Shown here: one piece after another, positions 42,032-50,711 of the stretch
How the letters are laid out: the number at the start of each line of letters is the position of its first letter
Position numbering within the stretch: position 1 is the stretch's first letter
Source: Dehalococcoidia bacterium
GTDB lineage: Bacteria; Chloroflexota; Dehalococcoidia; Dehalococcoidales; W111
Assembly: GCA_011191985.1 (NCBI GenBank)
Contig: DUEU01000080.1
Span: 1 to 54,812 of the forward strand
Length of the DNA: 54,812 bases
Direction of reading: 5' to 3'
Program-made: the position numbers and the translations under genes
The notes under the pieces: model-generated
The model's input: only the letters and a program-made list of their open reading frames with translations
Database searches by the model: none
What the model was told of the DNA's origin: nothing

Positions 42032-42937
42032 CTATATTATACCCCTTAGTCTGGGATCAAGCGCGTCTCTCAATCCGTCTCCTACCATATTGAAGGAGAG
42101 TACCACCAGCATGACAGCAACACCAGGTGCAAATGAAAGTACCGGGTTGGTAAACAGGTATTTGTATCCATCGCTCACCATAGCCCCCCAGGCGGCCGCT
42201 GGCGGTGTTATACCGATTCCGAGAAAGCTGAGAGAAGCCTCAGCCAAAATAGCTATACCCATGTTAAGAGTAATCAATACCAGCAGCGGTGGAAATGAGT
42301 TAGGTAGAAGGTGACGGAGCATTATACGGATATCGCTCGCTCCAATAACATGGGCTGCGGTAATATAGTCGCTTTCTTTAATGGTAAGCACCTGACCACA
42401 CATCAAGCGGCAATACGTTGGTATCAGGGAGATACCAACTGATATCATTACATTAGTGAGCCCACCGCCTAGTAAAGCAGCAATAGCGAGAGACAGCGGC
42501 AGTGGCGGGATGGCCATCATGGCATCAATGATTCTCATGATAATGTTGTTTACCCAGCGACCAAAATATCCGGCAACCAGGCCCAATATAATGCCGATGC
42601 CCCCGGCGATACTAACGGCTATGATGCCCACCCGCAGCGAAACCCAGGCACCGTGGATTATACGGCTCAGCACATCTCTACCGAGGGCATCAGTTCCCAG
42701 AAGGTGTGCACGGGAAGGCTGTTGCAGCGTACTGCTCAGGTCTGGCTTAATAGGGTCATAAGGCGCTATCCAGGGGGCTAAAAATGCTGTCAACACGAGG
42801 AGCAGAACAATAATAGCGCCGAACACGACTACCCATCGGCTGGACATCACCTTGAAGATACGTCGAAACTCGCTAACCTGAGGCGGAGCCTCGGTTATTT
42901 CATTAGTACGGTTATCATATTTCGATTCAAATTGCAT
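42032..42937 (-). CDS. ABC transporter permease (OppC/DppC-like)
   Basis: A 301-residue inner-membrane permease. An N-terminal cytoplasmic stretch leads into the first helix (VVVFGAIIVLLLVLTAFLAPW). GTDALGRDVLSRIIHGAWVSLRVG is the family N-terminal signature, and the EAA-type coupling segment is SDIRIMLRHLLPNSFPPLLV. PPAAAWGAMVSDG is also characteristic. It forms the transmembrane channel with the B permease encoded just upstream. Confidence 0.93.
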   Translation of the reverse strand: MQFESKYDNRTNEITEAPPQVSEFRRIFKVMSSRWVVVFGAIIVLLLVLTAFLAPWIAPYDPIKPDLSSTLQQPSRAHLLGTDALGRDVLSRIIHGAWVSLRVGIIAVSIAGGIGIILGLVAGYFGRWVNNIIMRIIDAMMAIPPLPLSLAIAALLGGGLTNVMISVGISLIPTYCRLMCGQVLTIKESDYITAAHVIGASDIRIMLRHLLPNSFPPLLVLITLNMGIAILAEASLSFLGIGITPPAAAWGAMVSDGYKYLFTNPVLSFAPGVAVMLVVLSFNMVGDGLRDALDPRLRGII

Positions 42938-42950
42938 GGTCTAACACTCA

Positions 42951-43904
42951 CTAGCCATAGCGTACTCTTGGGTCGAGCCAACCATATGAAATATCAACCA
43001 GCAGATTCGCCAGAAGAACCAGAAGCGCGATTACTAGAATACAAGCCTGAACCATGATGAAATCCTTACCTAAAACAGAATCGACCAGAAGTCTCCCCAT
43101 GCCAGGAACATTAAATACCTTCTCAACAAGCACTGAGCCCCCAACGAGAATACGAAGCTGTATGCCCAGTAGAGTTACTACCGGTATGAGGGCATTTTTC
43201 AGGGCATGTTTCAATACTATAACCCGTTCCTTAAGACCCTTGGCCCAGGCAGTTCGGATGTAGTCCTGCCGGACTACCTCGAGCATGCTTGACCGGGTCT
43301 GCCGTGCCAGAAGCGCCAGAGAGGGAATCGCCAGACATATTACGGGCATAATCGCCTTGCTTGTGCTCAGCCAGAAATCATCAAAGGGAGATGTATATCC
43401 CTGAAGTGGTAGCCACCCCAGTTTCAATCCCAAGGAATAGATGCCTAAAATACCCAGCCAGAAAATAGGTATCGCTACACCGATATTAGCCGCCAGGGTA
43501 ATCACTGAATCCAGAATTCTACCGCGTCTTATGGCACATATTATACCCGCCCCTACCCCTAGAACAGCACTTAAGACGAGGGCCATCAAAGATAAGTGCA
43601 TGGTTACGGGCAAACGAGCAGTAATGAAACCAGTCACATCCTCATCGTAGAGCACTGACTTCCCTAGATCACCCTGAATAGCGTTAGACAACCAGTGCCC
43701 GTACTGCACTACTAGCGGACGGTCAAGCCAAAGTTCCTTCCTTAGGGCTTCAATCTGTTCCGGGCCGGCATCTATACCAAGCATAATAGCAGCCGGATCC
43801 CCCGGCATTATGTGAAGCAAGAGAAAGGTAATGATGGTAATCAGTAAAAGAACAACTATGCTAAGTAACACTCTGCGAACAATATAAGTTCCCATGTTGC
43901 CCAA
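42951..43904 (-). CDS. ABC transporter permease (OppB/DppB-like)
   Basis: A 317-residue permease and first gene of the B-C-D-F operon. YIVRRVLLSIVVLLLITIITFLLLHIMPGDPA is the characteristic N-terminus, followed by LWLDRPLVVQYGHWL. The coupling segment is RTAWAKGLKERVIVLKHALKNALIPVV. It starts after an AT-rich stretch likely to contain the promoter. The binding-protein gene is 6 kb away on the opposite strand, an unusual split, but the two hydrolase genes between them suggest a shared uptake function. Confidence 0.93.
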   Translation of the reverse strand: MGNMGTYIVRRVLLSIVVLLLITIITFLLLHIMPGDPAAIMLGIDAGPEQIEALRKELWLDRPLVVQYGHWLSNAIQGDLGKSVLYDEDVTGFITARLPVTMHLSLMALVLSAVLGVGAGIICAIRRGRILDSVITLAANIGVAIPIFWLGILGIYSLGLKLGWLPLQGYTSPFDDFWLSTSKAIMPVICLAIPSLALLARQTRSSMLEVVRQDYIRTAWAKGLKERVIVLKHALKNALIPVVTLLGIQLRILVGGSVLVEKVFNVPGMGRLLVDSVLGKDFIMVQACILVIALLVLLANLLVDISYGWLDPRVRYG

Positions 43905-44110
43905 ATCTTACAAGTTTGTACTGGTCAAACCAAAATAAAATCGTAAAATACTAAGTATTTTTTGTTTTAAAAAAGCCAATTTACACAAAAGCCTGTGGCG
44001 AATTATAGCTCTTCCACCAGATGGGTATTTCTTTACAGACCAACAGCAATATTATTGGCGATATTATAATATGAACGTCAAAATAGTACAATAGCAACGT
44101 TCAATATTAT

Positions 44111-44210
44111 GACATGCCCCCCAAAAGGAGTCCGGTTTTCATGTTAGACTGGAATACAAAAGAGGGGGATAAATGGTAAGGAAAAACTATACTCCGGAGC
44201 AAATCATCAA
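44111..44210 (+). mobile_element. IS3-family left end with truncated OrfA start
   Basis: TGACATGCCCCCCAAAAGG at 44111 resembles the left terminal repeat of IS3-family elements. It is followed about 60 bases later by an ATG (44173) opening MVRKNYTPEQIIKM, the usual OrfA N-terminus. The family pattern then stops and the frame ends at 44292. Only the left end remains. Confidence 0.5.
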
Positions 44211-44428
44211 GATGATTTGGTCACAACCACCATATCTTCTACAGGTATGCTCCCGGTTAACTCCACGTTTTGGTCGTCTATTCATACCTTGATATTCAGC
44301 ATGTCCAACGCAAGGCGCTTCATATATAGATCCAAGGTAGTCAATTTGTCACTTATGAGCTGAACATACTCCTGAAGTTGGGGAACACTAACTGCCACCT
44401 CACGACTTACCTCAATCTGCCTCTCAAG
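44207..44428 (-). pseudogene. Serine recombinase C-terminal remnant
   Basis: On the minus strand the frame reads LERQIEVSREVAVSVPQLQE, then KRLALDMLNIKV, TGA, IDDQNVELTGSIPVEDMV and a final stop. Large serine recombinases often end in this coiled-coil plus xxxVWIDGxxVEITG pattern, so the TGA stands where Trp is expected (TGG to TGA). Upstream is a TAG and no catalytic domain. It is a decayed fragment abutting the IS3 left end. Confidence 0.55.
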
Positions 44429-44677
44429 CTACACCTTTTGTGACTTAACGTTATACTCTTCTTTTATTATCTAAAAAGATGCGCTTTCCAGCTTTCAACT
44501 GAGATTTATCAGGACGGTTGTATCAGTCTTCCCTATTTTTTAGATGAGGTATATAATCAAAAAGCCTCCTCCGGTGCTTGGCTACCTACCAAACGAAATT
44601 ATTGAGGCGCTGCTTAAACGGGAGAATAGCTTCAATAGATCAAAATAAACTGTTGGTTAAGCTGCAGGAGGGATGTA

Positions 44678-45580
44678 ATGATAGATAAGGTTTATGGTGG
44701 CATTGAAGCGGGAGGAACGAAGTTCGTTTGCGCCATTGGTACGTCACCGGATAACCTTGTAAAAACTCAGTTTGCTACAACCAGTCCTGATGAGAGTATC
44801 AGGAAGGCGATCCACTTCTTCAAAGACCATACTCGGCTAAAGCCACTTACCGCAATCGGTATCGCTTCCTTTGGTCCTCTTGATATTGATAAAAATTCTC
44901 CAACTTATGGCTATATTACCAATACTCCAAAGGACTCATGGTCAAACGTTGACATCGCCCAGAAGATACACAGCCAACTCAATGTACCGGTAGCTATTGA
45001 TACTGACGTAAACGGCGCCGCTCTAGGCGAACAGGTCTGGGGAGAAGCACAAGGGCTTGATACTTTTATCTATCTTACGGTGGGGACAGGGATTGGTGGT
45101 GGCGGTATGATAAACGGCAAACTGATGCACGGGCTGTTGCACCCTGAAATGGGACACATACGAATTCCTCATGATTGGCAAAAAGATCCATACAAGGGAT
45201 GTTGTCCCTACCACGTTGATTGTTTAGAAGGTCTGGCATCTGGAAAAGCAATGGAGCTCCGCTGGGGACAATCGCCTGAAAAGCTCCCTTTTGACCATCC
45301 TGCCTGGGAGCTAGAGGCAAGCTACCTAGCGTTAGCGATCAGCAATTTCATATGTACCATATCTCCTCAACGTAACATTGTCGGCGGTGGACTGATGAAA
45401 AATCCCGGTCTCATGCCTGCGGTCCGTCGCAAAGTGGAACTGAACCTAAACAGATATGTCCGTTCAGAAGCTATTACGAAGGACATTGATCGCTATATTG
45501 TCGCTCCAGCATTGGGTGACCTGGCAGGTATAGTCGGAGCGCTAGAGTTAGCGAAGAGAATAAATCAAGATATCTGCTAG
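44678..45580 (+). CDS. ROK-family sugar kinase (fructokinase-like)
   Basis: A 300-residue kinase. YGGIEAGGTKFVCAIG is the ATP phosphate motif, and VPVAIDTDVNGAALGEQVWG plus YLTVGTGIGGGGMING are the ROK signature. The HPEMGHIRIPHD motif and the C-C-His-Cys zinc site (GCCPYHVDCLEGLASG) place it with bacterial fructokinases rather than with repressors; there is no DNA-binding domain. An AGGAGGG site precedes the ATG. It probably phosphorylates fructose or mannose. It lies 48 bases before the enoyl-CoA hydratase gene on the same strand, but the functions do not match obviously. Confidence 0.88.
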   Translation: MIDKVYGGIEAGGTKFVCAIGTSPDNLVKTQFATTSPDESIRKAIHFFKDHTRLKPLTAIGIASFGPLDIDKNSPTYGYITNTPKDSWSNVDIAQKIHSQLNVPVAIDTDVNGAALGEQVWGEAQGLDTFIYLTVGTGIGGGGMINGKLMHGLLHPEMGHIRIPHDWQKDPYKGCCPYHVDCLEGLASGKAMELRWGQSPEKLPFDHPAWELEASYLALAISNFICTISPQRNIVGGGLMKNPGLMPAVRRKVELNLNRYVRSEAITKDIDRYIVAPALGDLAGIVGALELAKRINQDIC

Positions 45581-45628
45581 ATGGGGCAGGGATTTCAGAC
45601 TTACTAATTTGATTTAAAGGAGAATGGT

Positions 45629-46396
45629 ATGAAGAATTACAAGACAATACTAGTTGAGAAGAAGCCGCCCATGGGTAAAATTACCTACAACCAGCCTGAG
45701 CAAAGAAACGCAATGACCATCGAGATGATCGACGAGGCAACCGATGCTTTTCTCAGATTTGATAAAGACGATGAGGTGCGGGTCATTGTTCTAACCCATA
45801 AGGGTCCTGTTTTCAGCGCTGGGATGCCGCAATCATATGTCTTGGGGAAAGACTATGACACGATTTTGGATATGAGCCGTAGGTTTCACAATTACCACCA
45901 GCTGATAGAGCGAGATATCAGCAAGCCAGTAATCGCAGTTACTGACGGCTTTGGGCCAGCCGACGAGGCTGATATCATTATCGCCAGTGATCGTGCCACG
46001 TACGCGATGCCAGCCATAAACATTGGTTTATTCTGAGGCTGCATCCGATCTAACGCGGTCCGCGTTGGCTACAAAAGAAACAAGAGAATGATCCTCTCGG
46101 GCGATCATATCAGTGCCCAACAGGCCTATGAATGGGGCTATTTTGACGAAGTGGTGCCGCCCGAAAAGCTAGAGGAAACGACCATGGTATGGGTTAAGAA
46201 GCTAGCGAGTAAGAGCCCAATAGCTCTGAAACTCGTGAAGAGGCTCTTCTTTGATACACAGGACATGCCCCCAGGACAAGCATGGCCTTACATAGAGGAG
46301 GTTTTTTGTCGTCATCTCGCCAGCGAAGCTGGCCAGACGGCCATAAGAGCATTTGTGGAAAAGAAGAAACCACCCTGGCTTATTGACATGGACTAA
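45629..46396 (+). CDS. Enoyl-CoA hydratase/isomerase family protein with in-frame TGA (candidate selenoprotein)
   Basis: Read through one TGA (46034-46036), this is a 255-residue crotonase-fold protein. Before the TGA come ITYNQPEQRNAMTIEMIDEA, GPVFSAGMPQSYV and YAMPAINIGLF. After it, GCIRSNAVRVGYKRNKRM then LSGDHISAQQAYEWGYFDEVV and AIRAFVEKKKPPWL complete the family. In ECHDC3-like relatives as I recall them, Cys follows GLF, exactly where TGA stands. A stem CTAACGCG-GTC-CGCGTTGG begins 14 bases after the TGA, with a GGTC apex as in known bacterial SECIS elements. The oxyanion-hole segment (DGFGPADEAD) is atypical, so a pseudogene with a single nonsense change remains possible. Confidence 0.6.
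46037..46078 (+). promoter_or_regulatory. SECIS-like hairpin
   Basis: CTAACGCG (46051-46058) pairs with CGCGTTGG (46062-46069) around GTC, with one G-T pair. The first loop G is the 23rd base after the TGA, within the range expected for bacterial SECIS elements. The apical CGGTCC context resembles the fdhF element. Confidence 0.45.
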
Positions 46397-46770
46397 GGTG
46401 GCGCTGGCGTTACCTCTAGTCAATCAGACGTAAACATCCTATTGTTACATAGGGGATTACTTATGGCTTAGCGTATAATCCGCGTTAAACGTGTGCTATA
46501 AAATGCAGGATTGCAGCCCTAAAAGGCGTGTTTATCTTTATACTACCCCTGGGGTTCGGCGCTGGTATTGACAAAGTTGATTATATTATCACGGCCGATC
46601 ATGCCAACGATTTTCCCTTCATATATCCCCGGGCCATGGCTCGGCGTATTCTTCCAGGGAGCCTCGCCACCTGATGTGTTTAATGATAGCCCGCCGCCGG
46701 CCGGGTGGCGCTTTTGAAATTACGCTTAAATAGTCTATAATATACGGAATATACAACGAGGAGAAAAACG
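46397..46770. other. Gene-free stretch
   Basis: Open but unassignable frames exist on both strands (46528-46674 on the plus, a 42-codon run on the minus). Neither matches a family I know. A GC-rich self-complementary block (gcccgccgccggccgggtgg) at about 46690 could act as a terminator. Confidence 0.35.
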
Positions 46771-48048
46771 GTGAGCAAAACAGGGCAAAGGGGCAGTAAG
46801 CCAATAAAGTACCCGGAACTATTTCAACCAATTAAGATTGGCAAGGTTGAGGTGAAGAACCGTATTGTCATGGCAGCAACTCATACTGATGCTGTCGAGC
46901 CAGGGGGGTTCATAGGCGACCGCCTGATATACTTCTACGCGGCTCGGGCGAAAGGAGGGACTGGACTTATTATTACTGGCCCGGCTATTATAGAGCCGAC
47001 TATCATCGGTGTCCCTTATCTTATGCCCTTCCTTTACGACGCCGCCCATATGCCCGGCTGGAGTGAACTGGCCGAGACTGTCCATGCCTGGGGAGCCAAG
47101 GTCTTTGCCCAGGTTGATTCCGGCGGCCCAGGGCGACTGGGGGCATTGCTGGGCAACCCAAATGCCCTGGCGCCCTCGCCGGTACCGATAGAAATGGATC
47201 CTAAATACGTTGTGCAAAAGAGGGCCGAAAAACTGTGGAAAAAGCGGGGCCTTGACCTGGCCAAGCATGACCTGATCGGGAACGAGTTTCCTGTCCCCAA
47301 GGAGATAAAGAACGAAGATATACACCGTCTGGAAGACCAGATAACGCATACCGTAGAAATGGTGAAACGGTGCGGATTTGACGGGGCCGAGTTTCATTTC
47401 GCCCATGGAATTATGGGGGCCAATTTTCTTTCTCCCCGAACTAATTTGCGGACCGACGAGTATGGCGGCAATTTAGAGAACCGCACCCGTTATCTAAGGA
47501 ATATTCTATATAAGGCAAAGCAGAAGGTCGGCCCTGATTTTGCCCTGGGTTTCAAGATAAGTGCCGATGAACACCTGCCCGGCGGCCTTAATGTAGAGGA
47601 GGCTGCCGCGATATGCCAGTATGTAGAGCCGCTGACGGACTTCATCGACATCTCCGCCGGTGCCCACCATGAATCTCAAGCGTTCATGGAGCCAGAGGAA
47701 GACGGTGCCATTATCGAGGATGCGGCCATCATAAAGAAAAAGCTCAGCGTACCGACGATAACGGTATCGGTGCATAACCCTGCCCTGGCCAACAGCGCCA
47801 TAAAGGAAGGGAAAACGGACATGATAGCCTCAAGCAGGGGGCTAATTGCCGACCCTGAGTGGGCCAACAAGGCACGAGAGGGCAAGCCATATGTCAAGTG
47901 TATCAAATGCCTGTTTGGCTGCTGTGGAAGGGTTGACTACGGGCTACCTATCCGCTGCGAGGTCAACCCGAATGTGATGCTCGAGTATCAAATGCCGGAG
48001 TACTACCGGTTCAATGCCCCTTATAAGAGAACCTACTATGTGGAGTGA
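46771..48048 (+). CDS. Old yellow enzyme-type FMN reductase with Fe-S motif, lacking the FAD domain
   Basis: A 425-residue protein started at GTG (GAGGAG nine bases before). The TIM barrel has FQPIKIGKVEVKNRIVMAATHTD, the catalytic-region GFDGAEFHFAHGIMGANFLSPRTNLRTDEYGG, and SSRGLIADPEWANKAREG. The C-terminal segment has Cys in KCIKCLFGCC and IRCEVNP, fitting the [4Fe-4S] site of 2,4-dienoyl-CoA reductases. Those enzymes usually continue for about 250 residues with an FAD/NAD(P) domain; here the protein ends after the cluster. Electrons must come from a separate partner. It likely reduces an activated C=C bond. Confidence 0.85.
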   Translation: MSKTGQRGSKPIKYPELFQPIKIGKVEVKNRIVMAATHTDAVEPGGFIGDRLIYFYAARAKGGTGLIITGPAIIEPTIIGVPYLMPFLYDAAHMPGWSELAETVHAWGAKVFAQVDSGGPGRLGALLGNPNALAPSPVPIEMDPKYVVQKRAEKLWKKRGLDLAKHDLIGNEFPVPKEIKNEDIHRLEDQITHTVEMVKRCGFDGAEFHFAHGIMGANFLSPRTNLRTDEYGGNLENRTRYLRNILYKAKQKVGPDFALGFKISADEHLPGGLNVEEAAAICQYVEPLTDFIDISAGAHHESQAFMEPEEDGAIIEDAAIIKKKLSVPTITVSVHNPALANSAIKEGKTDMIASSRGLIADPEWANKAREGKPYVKCIKCLFGCCGRVDYGLPIRCEVNPNVMLEYQMPEYYRFNAPYKRTYYVE

Positions 48049-48239
48049 GAAAGCGCGGGCCAAGAACCAGTAATTCTAAGCGGCAAAATAGAACTTAACT
48101 CAGGTCGCATTGCCGGTAAAAACATCTTGAAATATATCGGCAAATAGAGCAGCCCCGCGTTAACAGATACTCCAAAGACTCAGTTCTGCGCTTGACAACG
48201 CCTGCTCGCCGCTGTACTTTTATATAAGGTGGGGTAGGG

Positions 48240-49892
48240 ATGCGCCGGAAACAGACAGCGACCCACAGAAATACTAAAAGTCCAGGTTTCAAAATGAACC
48301 TTATGGACGTAGTGGATTCCGTGGAAGACGAGCTTTTAGTTATTGGCCGCGATTACCGCATCCAGTTCGCTAATCTAGCAGTGCGAGCCAGATTCCAGAA
48401 AAAAGCCGAGTCGCTTATCGGCAAGGTTTGCTACCAGGCCCTTCACGACCAGGACAAGCCATGCAGCATGCCTCTGTGGGATTGCCCTATCAACAAGATA
48501 GTCCAGAGCGGTAGCACAGTAACATTTATACATTCTGACCAGACGACCGGAGCTACCAGGTATCTCAAGATCACGGCATATCCTCTTCGTGACCAAAATG
48601 GCAACATCGCGGCTGTGGTCGAACTAAGAAGAGACGTTACCGCCGAAAGAGAGCTGGAGAGCCAGATCCTGAGGCGTCATTACCAGCTTTCAACATTAAG
48701 CCGCATCTCTAGTGTGGTGACCGAGCGACAGGATTTGGATACCATATTGAGGAATGCCCTGGACAGTGTACTGGAACTAATTAATGCCGACATTGGCGGA
48801 ATTCTACTCTGGGATGAGGAGACCAAGACCCTGCGTTACCGGGTGTACCGTGGCTTGTCCCCTAGCCATGCCCAGGAGATACAGCTATCTCCCGGCGAAG
48901 GGGTAGCCGGCAGGGTAGCTCAAACCGGTGAGCCCATCCTCCTGGATGACATTTCCCAGGACCCGCGTAATGCTCGTCCCGTCTCAATACGGGCCGAGGG
49001 TATCAGGGGGTTTGTCAGCATTCCGCTCAAGTCAAAGGCCAAGGTGGTCGGTGTCATGAATGTCGCCAGCCATGCGGTAGGCAAGTTCGGTGCTGACGAC
49101 GTATCCCTGCTGAGTTCCATTGGCGATTATCTGGGCACCGCGGTGGAACAAGCCAGCCTGTACACACGACTGGAAGGGGCGAGAGAAAGATATCAGGCAC
49201 TCCTGCGCTATGCCCTGACTGCCCAGGAGGACGAACGAAAAAGGATTGCCCGAGAGTTGCACGATGACACCAGTCAGGCAATTACCAGTCTGACCCTGAG
49301 CCTGCAGGCTATAACGGCCATGGCGGAAATGAAAGGTATCACCGATGCTGAGTTTATGAACAAGGTTAAAACAACACAGTCCTTTGCGGTTCATACTGGC
49401 TATGAAATAGTCAGGCTTATGAAAGAACTCCGCCCTACCTTATTGGATGAGCTTGGGTTGGCGGCGGCAATTCACCGGTACGCTAAGGATAGCCTTGAAG
49501 CCCAGGGCATCAATGTATCTGCTGAGTTCAGTGAAATGGAAGAGCGACTGCCACCGGAAATCGAGGTAACCCTCTATCGTGTTGCCCAGGGATTAATCGG
49601 CAATATCCTGGAGCACTCAGGAGCCAAGAATGTCTCAATCAAGCTCGAGCGCGACGACAATGAGTGTATATTACGTATCGAGGACGACGGCAAAGGCTTT
49701 GATGTCAGCAAGCTCACGCGGGTGGAGGCTAGCGGTCGGGGTGCCGGCCTGTTCACCATGAGAGAGCGAATGAGCTTGGTAGGCGGCATCGGTATTGTCG
49801 AGTCCAAGCTAGGGCGGGGGACTAGGGCCATAGCGAAAGTGCCTCTGGTTAAGGATGTAACAGATGAAGAAAATAAAGGTGTTAATAGTTGA
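48240..49892 (+). CDS. Sensor histidine kinase, PAS-GAF-HisKA_3-HATPase
   Basis: A 550-residue soluble kinase. A PAS domain (about 18-130) has VVDSVEDELLVIGRDYRIQFANLAVR. A GAF domain (about 145-300) has SVLELINADIGGILLWDE and SPGEGVAGRVAQTGEPILLDD. The NarL-type dimerisation domain has the phospho-His in RIARELHDDTSQAITSLTLSL. The ATPase domain has IEDDGKGFD and GRGAGLFTMRERM. There are no membrane helices, so it senses a cytoplasmic signal. The response regulator gene overlaps its 3' end by 29 bases. The PAS domain's Cys residues (KVCYQ, QDKPCSMPLWDCPI) could mark redox or metal sensing. Confidence 0.9.
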   Translation: MRRKQTATHRNTKSPGFKMNLMDVVDSVEDELLVIGRDYRIQFANLAVRARFQKKAESLIGKVCYQALHDQDKPCSMPLWDCPINKIVQSGSTVTFIHSDQTTGATRYLKITAYPLRDQNGNIAAVVELRRDVTAERELESQILRRHYQLSTLSRISSVVTERQDLDTILRNALDSVLELINADIGGILLWDEETKTLRYRVYRGLSPSHAQEIQLSPGEGVAGRVAQTGEPILLDDISQDPRNARPVSIRAEGIRGFVSIPLKSKAKVVGVMNVASHAVGKFGADDVSLLSSIGDYLGTAVEQASLYTRLEGARERYQALLRYALTAQEDERKRIARELHDDTSQAITSLTLSLQAITAMAEMKGITDAEFMNKVKTTQSFAVHTGYEIVRLMKELRPTLLDELGLAAAIHRYAKDSLEAQGINVSAEFSEMEERLPPEIEVTLYRVAQGLIGNILEHSGAKNVSIKLERDDNECILRIEDDGKGFDVSKLTRVEASGRGAGLFTMRERMSLVGGIGIVESKLGRGTRAIAKVPLVKDVTDEENKGVNS

Positions 49893-50517
49893 TGACCACA
49901 CGCTGGTGCGAGACGGGATCCGTTCTCTGCTAGCGCTCACCGCCGACATAGAAATAGTGGGTGAGGCCGCAAACGGCCGAGAAGCCCTGGAAAAGGTAAG
50001 GCGGCTCACGCCGGATATAGTGCTTATGGACTTAGCCATGCCTATCATGAGCGGGCTGGAGGCTACTCGCCGGATTCGTAGGGAATTCCCGGCCACGAAA
50101 GTACTGGCGCTGACCCAGTACGATGATAGCGAATATGTGATCCCCGTTATTGAGGCCGGAGCCCGTGGCTTCGTGACCAAGATGTCATCATCTTCGGAGC
50201 TTGCTTCGGCTATCCAGGCTGTCCAAAGAGGGGATTCCTTTCTATCCCCTTCAGCGGCGGCGGCCCTCGTTGACGAGTGTCAGCAAAAAACCGTGGCCGA
50301 AGGGGAACAAGACCCGTACCAGCAGCTGACAGACAGGGAGAGGGAAGTGCTTAAGCTGGTTGCCGAAGGTTACACGGCTCGGGAAATAGCCGAACTGCTG
50401 GTCGTCAGCCCAAAGACCGTTGATTGGTACAAATCCAGTCTAATGAACAAACTGAACATCCACAATAAAATTGACCTCATTAAGTTTGCTATACGCAAGC
50501 GAGTCATAACCCTGTGA
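49864..50517 (+). CDS. NarL/FixJ-family response regulator
   Basis: A 217-residue regulator. The receiver domain has the acidic pair IVDDHTLVRDG, the phospho-Asp in IVLMDLAMPIMSG and the Lys in VTKMSSSSELAS. The LuxR-type helix-turn-helix is TDREREVLKLVAEGYTAREIAELL. Translation is coupled to the kinase upstream. It probably activates nearby genes, and the GltD-MvhD/MetVF operon 195 bases downstream is a candidate target by position only. Confidence 0.92.
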   Translation: MKKIKVLIVDDHTLVRDGIRSLLALTADIEIVGEAANGREALEKVRRLTPDIVLMDLAMPIMSGLEATRRIRREFPATKVLALTQYDDSEYVIPVIEAGARGFVTKMSSSSELASAIQAVQRGDSFLSPSAAAALVDECQQKTVAEGEQDPYQQLTDREREVLKLVAEGYTAREIAELLVVSPKTVDWYKSSLMNKLNIHNKIDLIKFAIRKRVITL

Positions 50518-50711
50518 TAGCAAGAGAATTCCCCTTCCTTCAGCTTCCTGAGCTTCCCCTTCAGTGCTTTTCCTGGACATAAATCAGGGTATTCCCTGGC
50601 GGAGATTCCCGAAGTAGCGCTTTGTCTATTCTGGTGGACTTCCTATTGCCCCATTTTGGTATTCAGGTATCATGTAATCATATAGCCATTTTTATCGCTT
50701 AAGGGGGTCTG

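Noticed and set aside
44173-44292. 39-residue ORF as a real gene
   Set aside because: Only the first 12-15 residues match the IS3 OrfA start; the rest is out of family.
46619-46831. 70-residue minus-strand ORF before the old yellow enzyme gene
   Set aside because: It overlaps the next gene's ribosome site and start, and has no recognisable features.
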